Positions 1 through 6,519 of a stretch of DNA of 9,561 bases are shown here, piece after piece. Below the pieces are notes generated by a model. The model was given only the letters and a program-made list of their open reading frames with translations, was not told where the DNA came from and ran no database searches. Made by a program: the position numbers and the translations under genes. Source of the stretch: Desulfobacteraceae bacterium (GTDB lineage Bacteria; Desulfobacterota; Desulfobacteria; Desulfobacterales; UBA11574). The DNA lies in assembly GCA_030671225.1 (NCBI GenBank), contig DAOVAE010000028.1:1-9561 (forward strand), written 5' to 3'. The number at the start of each line of letters is the position of its first letter. Within the stretch, counting starts at the first letter, position 1.

Positions 1-708
1 GCTTTTACAGGAGCTGACAGAGATAAACCCGGCCGGTTTCAAGAAGCCGACAGCGGTACAATTTTTCTCGATGAAATTGGAGATCTTCCGTTATCACTCC
101 AGGCAAAACTTCTACGTGTTTTAGAAGATAGAGAATTTTATCCACTGGGGAGCAAAAAAACAACGAAAGTTGATATCCGTATCATTACGGCAACGAATCA
201 GGGCTTAGAGCAGCTGGTAAGGAGAAAACGATTTCGGGAAGACCTGTTTTACCGCTTAAATGTTATTTGTCTTGACTTGCCGCCGTTAAAAGATCGGAAA
301 GGAGATATTTCGCTTCTCGTTTATCATATACTCAAGCGACTCTGCGCCACCAGGGATATACAGGTTGATAAGATATCCGAAGATGCCATGGAGGTACTTT
401 TAAATTATGATTATCCAGGGAACATAAGAGAACTTGAGAATATTCTTGAGCATGCGCTCATCATTTGCCAAAATACAATCATTGAGCGCAAACACCTACC
501 CATCTCCCTTCAAAGGAGCACGGAGAGCAAAATACTTCTGGAGAGACAAATAAATGATCTTGGTCAAGAAGTTAAAACCAGTGAGAGAAATATAATCATT
601 GAAATACTAACAAAACACAACTGGAATAAAGGGGAAGCCGCTCAAGCGCTAAAAATAAATCGCACAACATTGTGGCGGAAAATGAAAAAATATAAAATTA
701 TACCTTAA
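1..708 (+). CDS. Sigma-54-dependent enhancer-binding transcriptional regulator, 3' part (N terminus outside window)
   Basis: This is the last 235 codons of an NtrC-type activator, open from the first base in frame 1. The window starts inside the sigma-54-contacting loop: the first residues read AFTGA, so only the first Gly of GAFTGA is missing. Walker B follows ([11 protein letters not shown], residues 19-29), then sensor I (IITATN, 61-66), the arginine-finger segment FREDLFYRL (78-86) and sensor II ([10 protein letters not shown], 138-147). A Fis-type helix-turn-helix closes the protein (about 195-235, ending [12 protein letters not shown]). Walker A and any N-terminal sensory domain lie upstream, so the signal is unknown. 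The family hydrolyses ATP to remodel sigma-54 RNA polymerase from upstream sites. A sigma-54 promoter for the next operon begins 317 bp downstream, so I infer that this protein controls that operon. The family call is very secure; the target is inference. Confidence 0.96.
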   Translation, partial: AFTGADRDKPGRFQEADSGTIFLDEIGDLPLSLQAKLLRVLEDREFYPLGSKKTTKVDIRIITATNQGLEQLVRRKRFREDLFYRLNVICLDLPPLKDRKGDISLLVYHILKRLCATRDIQVDKISEDAMEVLLNYDYPGNIRELENILEHALIICQNTIIERKHLPISLQRSTESKILLERQINDLGQEVKTSERNIIIEILTKHNWNKGEAAQALKINRTTLWRKMKKYKIIP

Positions 709-719
709 CCAATAAATTG

Positions 720-757
720 TTGCACAATGATGCACTTTATGATGCAAATTGTTGCAC
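720..757. promoter_or_regulatory. Putative activator binding array: two TGCA-N6-TGCA dyads
   Basis: The palindromic core TGCA occurs at 721, 731, 743 and 753. This makes two TGCA-N6-TGCA dyads whose centres are 22 bp apart, about two helical turns. The right dyad contains a perfect inverted repeat, TGCAA-N4-TTGCA (743-756). A 12-bp direct repeat, AAATTGTTGCAC, occurs exactly at 714-725 and 746-757. Tandem dyads on one face of the helix are the usual arrangement for enhancer-binding proteins. The array is about 300 bp from the sigma-54 promoter, farther than typical. The upstream regulator is the natural candidate ligand, by inference. Confidence 0.55.
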
Positions 758-907
758 CCACAACTTTCTTCATAAAAAGCCGACATCCATCCCTGCCCAA
801 AGACCAAAATAAAAATGAATAACTTAAATTACAATCATTTCAAACAATATGTGAACTCTAAGGCCTCGAGAAAAGTTCCATTTTTTTGAGACTCGAATGC
901 TGCTTTA

Positions 908-933
908 TTGCAACATTCGGTTTTGGTCTGCAT
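908..933. promoter_or_regulatory. Possible secondary TGCA site pair
   Basis: TTGCAA at 908-913 and CTGCAT at 928-933 carry two more TGCA cores spaced 20 bp apart, again about two turns. They lie about 120-145 bp before the predicted start of transcription, a usual enhancer distance. The flanks match the upstream dyads less well, so this may be chance. Confidence 0.3.
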
Positions 934-1024
934 TTACTCTATAGAACAATATCTTTTATAAAATAGCTATTAACTCACTAAAATCATTTAGAAATTAAAA
1001 GGGGGGGGATAGATGGGCTCAATC

Positions 1025-1041
1025 TTGGCACGATTCGTGCT
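1025..1041 (+). promoter_or_regulatory. Sigma-54 (RpoN) promoter, -24/-12 elements
   Basis: The sequence TTGGCACGATTCGTGCT matches the known consensus YTGGCACGRNNNTTGCW at every fixed position but one (G for T before the final TGC). GG (1027-1028) and GC (1039-1040) are separated by exactly 10 bp, the spacing sigma-54 requires. Transcription would start near 1052, leaving a leader of about 58 nt before the GTG start at 1110. The adjacent sigma-54 activator gene strengthens the call. Confidence 0.8.
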
Positions 1042-1109
1042 GATATTAGATGTAAAGGTTTCAAGGCAAAAGATGATAGCAAATTAATCAACACGGGATA
1101 AGATCCAAG

Positions 1110-1646
1110 GTGAATACTGTAATACTCATACCCAACGGATTCATTGTTCATAAAAGCAAAATCGTTGAAACGAATCCGCTTATGTTTCTGAGCTTTAAGA
1201 TTGAGCTGGAAGAGGAGTACACACTAAGAAGTTACTTTCGGATGCTCGAGGCATATTCTTTGCTGTTAGATTTGAATGAATTTTTCCCCTCCTTCTTTGA
1301 GCAGTACTGCGCATGCCCGAAAAACAATTGCATCTTGGACGGCATCGATCATCTTGAATTCAACAAAGCCGTTGAAATGATTGGATTTCCTGGCAAACCA
1401 CGCCTGGAAATGTACAACTCATTCAACGGTGTTCATAACAATGAGACTTGTGAAATTAGGTCCTTTCAGTTGGAAAATCTTCTGGATATTAAAATTAAAC
1501 TTGGAAAATTAAAGCACATCGTTTTTGGAGACCAGGTGGATATATTCGAATTTGATACAGTCTACACTCTTTTTGAATTTATTGATGGGGTCGCATGGGC
1601 ACTCAGTTTCCATGGCACCCCGAAACAATGTGAAATAAGGAGGTAA
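1110..1646 (+). CDS. Hypothetical protein, 178 aa, Cys-containing, first gene of the tmc-associated operon
   Basis: I do not recognise the family. It is a soluble-looking protein with no signal peptide or membrane segment. It is rich in Phe, Leu and acidic residues, has a cysteine cluster C67-x-C69-x4-C74 (YCACPKNNC), and has further cysteines at 114 and 174. The start is GTG; the in-frame stop at 1077-1079 leaves no ATG or GTG further upstream. A Shine-Dalgarno site is weak (GGG at 1095-1097). It is the first gene after the sigma-54 promoter, and its stop overlaps the strong ribosome binding site of the Usp gene 3 nt downstream, so the two are probably translationally coupled. As I recall, Desulfovibrio vulgaris also has a hypothetical gene next to its tmc-linked Usp gene, but I cannot confirm orthology. 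The Cys cluster could bind metal or an FeS cluster; that is speculative. Confidence 0.8.
   Translation: MNTVILIPNGFIVHKSKIVETNPLMFLSFKIELEEEYTLRSYFRMLEAYSLLLDLNEFFPSFFEQYCACPKNNCILDGIDHLEFNKAVEMIGFPGKPRLEMYNSFNGVHNNETCEIRSFQLENLLDIKIKLGKLKHIVFGDQVDIFEFDTVYTLFEFIDGVAWALSFHGTPKQCEIRR
1637..1644 (+). promoter_or_regulatory. Strong ribosome binding site overlapping upstream stop
   Basis: AAGGAGGT is a near-perfect complement to the 16S 3' end, five nt before the ATG at 1650. It overlaps the TAA (1644-1646) of the preceding gene, which suggests coupled translation and high output of the Usp protein. Confidence 0.75.
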
Positions 1647-1649
1647 CCT

Positions 1650-2573
1650 ATGTTTAATAAAATACTGTTCGCCACAACCGCTTCACCTACCTGCGATAAT
1701 GCGGCCAAAGTAGCATTTGATTTGGAAATGAAGTGGGATGCGAGACTGTATGTTTTCCACGTCTTTGGCCTAACGGGATATGGTTACAGTCCTTTTGTAA
1801 CGGATTCCAGGACCGGTGAAGACGTAAGAGAGGGCGAGGATTACCGAGCGTGGGTAATAGAGGAGATGAAGAACACCTATGCCAAGCAGCTGGAAGGCAG
1901 CGAAAACATTGTCCTTGAAGCCACAGTAGGACTGCCTCACACGGAAATCTTGAGGAAAGCACGTCAAGATAAGGTGGATCTCATCATAATGGGTGCCCAT
2001 ACGCGGGAGGAGGACATCGGCGCTACACGGTTTAGGAGTGTGGTTGGGAGCACGATGCAGAAAGTCGCTCAGGCAGCCCGATGCCCTGTTGTGATCATTA
2101 GCAGGCCATGTACGACGTGTTGGAGGTTATTTTCCAATATCGTATTTGGAACGGATTTTTCCAAGGCGGCTAACTCGGCGTTTCTGTTTGCGTTTAAGTT
2201 GGCCAAAGAAGTCGGAGCCAAGCTTTATTTATTCCATGCCATAGACATCCACTTTGGTGATACCGGTCAGACTCAGCGGCAGGAGGTGATAGAAAAAAAA
2301 GTTGAGGAGGCCAGAGAGAGAATTGAAAAGCGGTATGTATCCCAAATGGACGGTTTTGACAATTATGAAATCGAAATATGGGAAGGTGTGCCATACGTTG
2401 AAATTTTGAAGTTCGCTCGAGAGAAGGATGGTGATCTCATTGTCTTGGCACATCACACGAAAGAAATCGATCCTGAAAAAGCGTTGTTAGGCAGTACGGT
2501 TGAGCAAGTCGTCCTCCGTGCAACACAGCCGGTGGCCAGTGTGAATCGTCCTGACAGAGTTGCTGAATGGTAA
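1650..2573 (+). CDS. Universal stress protein with two tandem UspA domains
   Basis: At 307 aa this is twice the usual UspA length and has two domains. Domain 1 (about 1-151) starts FNKILFATTASP and ends with GSTMQKVAQAARCPVVII; domain 2 (about 161-298) starts FSNIVFGTDFS and ends with GSTVEQVVLRATQPVASV. The nucleotide-loop region of domain 1 (G115, G124, G133-S-T) roughly follows the ATP-binding pattern of the family with altered spacing. Domain 2 keeps G281-S-T but has LAHHT where the first Gly usually sits, so it may not bind ATP in the usual way. The linker has C154-T-T-C157. There is no signal peptide, so it should be cytoplasmic. Usp proteins of this kind modulate stress responses or partner proteins; the exact role here is unknown. 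Its place between the sigma-54 promoter and tmc suggests a link to the redox complex. Confidence 0.93.
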   Translation: MFNKILFATTASPTCDNAAKVAFDLEMKWDARLYVFHVFGLTGYGYSPFVTDSRTGEDVREGEDYRAWVIEEMKNTYAKQLEGSENIVLEATVGLPHTEILRKARQDKVDLIIMGAHTREEDIGATRFRSVVGSTMQKVAQAARCPVVIISRPCTTCWRLFSNIVFGTDFSKAANSAFLFAFKLAKEVGAKLYLFHAIDIHFGDTGQTQRQEVIEKKVEEARERIEKRYVSQMDGFDNYEIEIWEGVPYVEILKFAREKDGDLIVLAHHTKEIDPEKALLGSTVEQVVLRATQPVASVNRPDRVAEW

Positions 2574-2602
2574 TCATCGACCAATGATAACAAACTCTGT
2601 TC

Positions 2603-2629
2603 AAATATCTCATAAAAAAGATGATATTT
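2603..2629 (+). other. Small inverted repeat just before the receiver gene start
   Basis: AAATATC (2603-2609) and GATATTT (2623-2629) are perfect complements with a 13-nt A-rich loop, ending 4 nt before the ATG at 2634. No good Shine-Dalgarno sequence is visible, so the hairpin could affect initiation. It is AT-only apart from one pair and may be weak. Confidence 0.3.
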
Positions 2630-2633
2630 CATA

Positions 2634-3035
2634 ATGATCAAGAAGGTTCTAATCGTAGAGGATGAGATGGATATGAGGATCTTTATATCCACTTTGCTTG
2701 AAACAAACGGATATAAACCTGTCGCAACCAGAGATGGAAAAGAAGGTCTTCAAAAAGCTAAAGAGGAAAAACCTGATCTTATTATCCTTGATGTAATGAT
2801 GCCGGGAGAAGGTGGTGTTCATATGTACCGACAACTCAAAACCGACAAAATGCTCAAGGATATCCCGGTGGTCATGCTTTCAGCTGTTGCCGAGAAAACA
2901 TTCACTCATTATTTGAACATGTTGAATATAAGGATCGAGCATGACATACCGCATCCTGATTCATACATGGAAAAACCTCCGGATGCTGAAGAGCTGCTTA
3001 GGATTATTGAAAGTCATTTTATTAAATTGGGATAA
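2634..3035 (+). CDS. Stand-alone response regulator receiver protein (CheY-like), 133 aa
   Basis: A single REC domain fills the protein, with no output domain. The acidic pocket is E9-D10, the phospho-acceptor D53 (PDLIILDVMMP), the switch residue S83 (VVMLSAV) and the conserved lysine K114 (MEKPP). S83 and K114 are 31 residues apart, compared with about 22 in CheY, so the alpha4-beta5 region carries an insertion containing several His and Pro residues (HDIPHPD). Such proteins relay phosphate or act by binding a partner. It lies 60 bp after the Usp gene and 98 bp before tmcD, and it resembles the second receiver gene beyond tmcA (shared KPDLI-LD, YR-L and KDIPV segments). The likely kinase is the one at the end of the block, by inference. 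The start at 2634 has only a weak ribosome binding site. Confidence 0.93.
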   Translation: MIKKVLIVEDEMDMRIFISTLLETNGYKPVATRDGKEGLQKAKEEKPDLIILDVMMPGEGGVHMYRQLKTDKMLKDIPVVMLSAVAEKTFTHYLNMLNIRIEHDIPHPDSYMEKPPDAEELLRIIESHFIKLG

Positions 3036-3133
3036 ATAATTGGTCCCTTTATTTTTTTACCATCATTCAATAAGGCATCCTTTTACACTGTTCAGTCGTA
3101 ATAATAGAGAAGGGAAATACAAAAGGAGAAAAA

Positions 3134-4411
3134 ATGTTTGATGCTGGCAGCTGGGACTGGGATACAGGCAGGCGATTAATCTCTGATACCCACCAGTGGA
3201 AAGATATGTTCGACTGGATTGAGGAACCTTATGTAAGCCCGGACGGAGAGAAGATCGCATCCGTAGTAAGGAAAGAGGAAGGAGAATACAGTATCTGCCA
3301 AAATGGGACTGCCTGGGAAAAGACTTTTGACAAAGTCTGGTACCTAAAGTTCACGCCGGATAACCGACTAACCGCTTTGGTATCGGATATGGGGGAATGG
3401 ACAGTAGCGGTGGACGGAAATGTCTGGGATAACACATTCGATTTTGTCTGGGATACCCGGTTCGGGCCGGACGGTCAAAATATCATTGTGGCGGCTCAAA
3501 AGGGGATGAAATACTTTGTTGCCATGAGTGATATCCCCTGGGACAATGAATTTTCCACCCTGAGTAATCTCATAATCAGCCGTGACGGCAAACGAGCGGC
3601 CATAGTTGTCCAGACAGTCCCGTTAAAAGAAGGAGAAATTTTCAAATTCCAAGAAGGATGCTATTCCGTAGCTGTGGACGGGAAGACCTGGGAAAAAAAT
3701 TTCGTCAACGTTTGGGATATGGATTTTAGCCATGATGGTATGCATGTGGCGGCAGAAGTGAGAACGACCCTTTACGATTATACCATTGCCGTGGATGGTG
3801 TCCCATGGGACCAGAGTTATAGCTCTGTTTGGAGACCTAAATTTAGCCCAAAAGACGGATCGGTATCCGCTCCGGTCCGAATTGGAGGCAACTGGACGCT
3901 GGTTCGGGACGGAAAACCCTTTTGGAATCGAAGCTTCGGTCAGCTGTGGCACCATATGTACAGTCCGGACGGGGAGAAAGTGGCCGCCATTGTGGCCCCC
4001 AAATACGGGCGATGGACAATGGCCGTCGATGGAAACTCCTGGAAGCTGACCTTTGGTGACCTTGTTACCGATGCAGTTTTCAGCCCTGATGGCTCCAAAC
4101 TGGCCTGCATTGGCAAAGAGGATGGAAAATGGACCATTGCCGTTAACGGAAAGCCCTGGCAAGAAAAATTCGACATGGCCTGGCAGCCCGTTTTCAGCCC
4201 GGACAGCCGCAGGGTTGCAGCCAAGGTCGAAAAGAAGGGCCGCTACACCATTGTTATTGATGGCCGCCCTTTAAAAGAAACGTTTGCGGCGGTGTGGGAT
4301 CCGGTTTTCAGTCCTGATGGCGACAAAATTATGATTCGAGCCATCGAGGACAAGTCAGATCCGGGCGAGTATTATCGACATATTATACCTGTAACCGATA
4401 TCACTGGCTAA
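3134..4411 (+). CDS. tmcD: TmcD-like tryptophan-rich beta-propeller repeat protein of the Tmc complex
   Basis: This 425-aa protein is built almost wholly of about ten tandem repeats of 37-40 residues (one with an insertion). The repeat consensus is roughly W-x3-F-x2-VW-x2-FSPDG-x3-AA-x-V-x4-G-x-WTIAVDGKP. Each unit is the size of one four-stranded propeller blade and carries the FSPDG turn of WD40/TolB-type propellers. There is no signal peptide or membrane helix, so a cytoplasmic location is expected. In known Tmc complexes TmcD is a cytoplasmic tryptophan-rich subunit of unclear function, and its position next to the tmcC and tmcB genes supports this name. AAGGAG at 3123-3128 sets the ATG at 3134. 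The 15-bp gap to tmcC indicates one transcript. Sequence similarity plus context makes the symbol likely, though not tested by alignment. Confidence 0.87.
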   Translation: MFDAGSWDWDTGRRLISDTHQWKDMFDWIEEPYVSPDGEKIASVVRKEEGEYSICQNGTAWEKTFDKVWYLKFTPDNRLTALVSDMGEWTVAVDGNVWDNTFDFVWDTRFGPDGQNIIVAAQKGMKYFVAMSDIPWDNEFSTLSNLIISRDGKRAAIVVQTVPLKEGEIFKFQEGCYSVAVDGKTWEKNFVNVWDMDFSHDGMHVAAEVRTTLYDYTIAVDGVPWDQSYSSVWRPKFSPKDGSVSAPVRIGGNWTLVRDGKPFWNRSFGQLWHHMYSPDGEKVAAIVAPKYGRWTMAVDGNSWKLTFGDLVTDAVFSPDGSKLACIGKEDGKWTIAVNGKPWQEKFDMAWQPVFSPDSRRVAAKVEKKGRYTIVIDGRPLKETFAAVWDPVFSPDGDKIMIRAIEDKSDPGEYYRHIIPVTDITG

Positions 4412-4426
4412 AAGGAGAATGGAACA

Positions 4427-5086
4427 ATGCATGAAATTTATAATTTTGTCAGTGGTCCGCTGGTATGGATTTCTTTTATTATTTTTATTGGGGGAAGCAT
4501 TTACCGGCTGGTATCAATGGGATTGCTGGCAAAGAAAAAAGACACCGTAATTTACGCATACTTTAGCCCCAAATACGCGCTTCGTTCTATCTTTCACTGG
4601 ATTATCCCATTTGGAAGTGTAAACATGCGAAAACATCCGGTTATGACTCTGGTAGCCTTTTCTTTTCATATATGTCTTATTGCTGTCCCGCTTTTTCTCT
4701 TTGCCCACATCATCCTCTGGAAAGAATCGTGGAACATTAGCTGGTGGTTCTTATCAGATGCTACTGCCGACTTCATGGCGCTTATTGTTATCGGGTCATG
4801 TATTTTTTTCCTGGTGCGACGAATCGTTTTGCCGGAAGTAAAATATCTTACAACTGTCTCGGATTATGTGATCCTTGCTATTGTCGCCGCTCCATTTATT
4901 ACGGGTTTTTGGACGTATCACCAATTTTTCGGATATAAAGTTATGGGGATTATACACATCCTTTCCGGTGAAATCATGCTTGCTGCTATCCCATTTACCC
5001 GGTTGAGCCATATGTTTTTTTTCCCGGTTACCAGAGGATATATGGGCTCCGAGTTCGGGAGTGTAAGACAGGCAAAAGATTGGTAA
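4427..5086 (+). CDS. tmcC: TmcC, b-type cytochrome membrane subunit of the Tmc complex
   Basis: This is a 219-aa integral membrane protein with about five hydrophobic helices (roughly residues 8-30, 72-97, 112-132, 146-166 and 174-192). It resembles the gamma subunit of nitrate reductase (NarI) and DsrM. Likely heme b ligands are H81 and H94 in one helix (FHICLIAVPLFLFAHI), and H177 and H195 near the last helix. The 18-residue spacing of the last pair equals that of NarI H187 and H205. Two b hemes would let it carry electrons between periplasmic TmcA and cytoplasmic TmcB, possibly using menaquinone. The ATG at 4427 follows AAGGAGA. The next gene begins 32 bp after the stop. It sits between tmcD and tmcB as part of the same operon. 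Confidence 0.92.
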   Translation: MHEIYNFVSGPLVWISFIIFIGGSIYRLVSMGLLAKKKDTVIYAYFSPKYALRSIFHWIIPFGSVNMRKHPVMTLVAFSFHICLIAVPLFLFAHIILWKESWNISWWFLSDATADFMALIVIGSCIFFLVRRIVLPEVKYLTTVSDYVILAIVAAPFITGFWTYHQFFGYKVMGIIHILSGEIMLAAIPFTRLSHMFFFPVTRGYMGSEFGSVRQAKDW

Positions 5087-5118
5087 AAATTTTATCAAAC
5101 CGACAAGGAGTAAGTATT

Positions 5119-6456
5119 ATGGCTCAAGCAGCATCTAAAATAATAAAAACCGAAATTTATGACGAAGGTATTGAGAAAGGAATTGAAAGGCTTACGCAGC
5201 AGAGAATTGATCAAGTCATCAACCACGTCTTAAAAAATGAAGTCGGTGCGCGTCTCAAGACCTATGTGGACACATGCGTGCACTGCGGCCTCTGCAGCGA
5301 AGCCTGTCATTTCTATCTTTCCTACGACAATGATCCTGCATTTTCACCGGCGGGCAAGGTCAAGCAGACCATATGGGAAATATTGAAAAGAAAAGGCAAC
5401 GTTGACGCTGAGTTCATAAAACGTGCAAGATTGATTGCTTCAACGGAATGCAATCTGTGTCGCCGATGTGCCATGTATTGTCCATTTGGAATCGATGTTG
5501 CTTATTTGATGTCCATTGTTCGTCGAATATGTCACTTGCTCGGTGTTACCCCGAAGTATCAACAGGATACAGTTCACAGCCATGCTGCTACTTTAAATCA
5601 AATGTGGGTAAAAGAAGATGAATATATCGACAGTCTTATGTGGCAGGAAGAAGAAGCACAGGATGAAATACCGAATCTGCGGATACCCCTGGAAAAGGAG
5701 GGAGCAGAGATATTCTATTCCGTCATCGCACCTGAGCCGAAGTTTCGTGCGCAGCTTATCTATCAAACGGCCGTGCTCATGAATGTGGCTGGTGTTGACT
5801 GGACGATGCCGGCAACTCCGGGTTGGGACAACAGCGACATGTGTATGTTTTCCGGGGACATAGAGATGATGGGTCGCCTCAAAAAAGCGCACTTTGAGAC
5901 TGCCATGAGACTAAAGGTTAAACGAATTGTAATGGGAGAATGTGGTCATGCATTTCGTTCCGTCTACGACGTGGGCAACCGGTGGTTGTTATGGAAATGG
6001 CCGCCCATACCGGTGACACATGCCGTCGAATTTTACTACGAACTGTTTAATGAGGGAAAAGTATCGGTCGCCCAGAAATATGACAAGACGGTTACCTTCC
6101 AGGATCCGTGTAATATCTCCCGTGGTCGAGGTCTGCATGAAATGGGGCGTTATTTAGCCAGGACGCTTTGCACGGAGTTTATTGAGATGCATCCGAACCG
6201 GGAACACAATCTCTGCTGTTGTGCCGGCGGTGGAGTTATTAATTGCGGTCCGCCTTTCAAAATGAAACGTATACTTGGAAACCGGGCCAAGGCAGAGCAG
6301 CTTTTTGCGGTAAAGGCCAGAGGGGCGGAAACCATTATTGCACCGTGTCATAACTGCCATGGTGGCCTTGATGATATTGTTCACCACTATGGACTGGGCA
6401 TGGAGATTAAGTTCCTCGGTGACATTATATACGACTGCATCGAAAAGCCGGTTTAA
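5119..6456 (+). CDS. tmcB: TmcB, HdrD-like iron-sulfur subunit of the Tmc complex
   Basis: This 445-aa cytoplasmic protein has two ferredoxin-type 4Fe-4S motifs: C53-VH-C-GL-C-SEA-C63 and C111-NL-C-RR-C-AMY-C121. The C-terminal CCG domain, the special-cluster domain of heterodisulfide reductase HdrB/HdrD, is intact: C331, C366-C367-C368 and C410-HN-C413. The N-terminal CCG domain is degenerate, keeping only C242 and C275 (GECGH). Known TmcB passes electrons between TmcC and a cytoplasmic acceptor connected with sulfate reduction. I chose the ATG at 5119 because GGAG (5107-5110) lies 8 nt upstream. A GTG at 5080 would overlap tmcC by 7 nt and add 13 residues (ending in the same frame), but has no good ribosome binding site. 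It is co-directional with tmcC and tmcA. Identification is strong from motifs and context. Confidence 0.93.
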   Translation: MAQAASKIIKTEIYDEGIEKGIERLTQQRIDQVINHVLKNEVGARLKTYVDTCVHCGLCSEACHFYLSYDNDPAFSPAGKVKQTIWEILKRKGNVDAEFIKRARLIASTECNLCRRCAMYCPFGIDVAYLMSIVRRICHLLGVTPKYQQDTVHSHAATLNQMWVKEDEYIDSLMWQEEEAQDEIPNLRIPLEKEGAEIFYSVIAPEPKFRAQLIYQTAVLMNVAGVDWTMPATPGWDNSDMCMFSGDIEMMGRLKKAHFETAMRLKVKRIVMGECGHAFRSVYDVGNRWLLWKWPPIPVTHAVEFYYELFNEGKVSVAQKYDKTVTFQDPCNISRGRGLHEMGRYLARTLCTEFIEMHPNREHNLCCCAGGGVINCGPPFKMKRILGNRAKAEQLFAVKARGAETIIAPCHNCHGGLDDIVHHYGLGMEIKFLGDIIYDCIEKPV

Positions 6457-6457
6457 A

Positions 6458-6494
6458 AGCAGGTCACAAGAAACGGTTGTTTCCATAACCTGTT
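6458..6494 (+). other. Intercistronic hairpin between tmcB and tmcA
   Basis: The outer stem AGCAGGT (6458-6464) pairs with ACCTGTT (6488-6494), with one G-U. After a small internal loop, an inner stem GAAAC (6470-6474) pairs with GTTTC (6479-6483) around a GGTT tetraloop. No U-tract follows, so it is unlikely to be a terminator. It could protect or process the mRNA so that tmcA is translated at a different level from tmcB. The pairing is seen directly; the function is inferred. Confidence 0.45.
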
Positions 6495-6519
6495 GATCAG
6501 TATCAAAAAAGAGGAAATT

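Larger units (their letters stand above)
709..1109. other. 400-bp regulatory intergenic region
   Basis: No convincing gene lies here. The region is AT-rich and holds a cluster of TGCA sites right after the regulator's stop (720-757), another TGCA pair (908-933), a run of eight G at 1001-1008 and a sigma-54 promoter (1025-1041). A possible weak hairpin at 865-890 pairs CTCGAGAAAA with TTTTTTTGAG through two G-U pairs, but no clear rho-independent terminator is seen for the upstream regulator. The length and content fit a long enhancer-to-promoter region read by the upstream activator. Confidence 0.75.

Noticed and set aside
865..890. Possible rho-independent terminator for the upstream regulator
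   Set aside because: The CTCGAGAAAA/TTTTTTTGAG stem is AU-rich, needs two G-U pairs and has no T-run after it; the T-run is part of the stem.
1013..1087. Short ORF (24 codons, ATG at 1013) after the eight-G run
   Set aside because: It overlaps the sigma-54 promoter and begins upstream of the predicted transcription start; its codons are unremarkable and the G-run is not a good ribosome binding site.
3036..3133. Separate sigma-70 promoter before tmcD (TTTACA ... TAATAA)
   Set aside because: The spacing between the boxes is about 14 bp, too short, and no other support is visible.
3623..4162. Long minus-strand open frame inside tmcD
   Set aside because: It is a shadow of the repetitive coding strand, has no ribosome binding site and no recognisable domain; the plus-strand repeats explain the sequence fully.
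5080..5118. Earlier GTG start for tmcB
   Set aside because: It overlaps the end of tmcC and lacks a ribosome binding site, whereas ATG 5119 has GGAG at good spacing.
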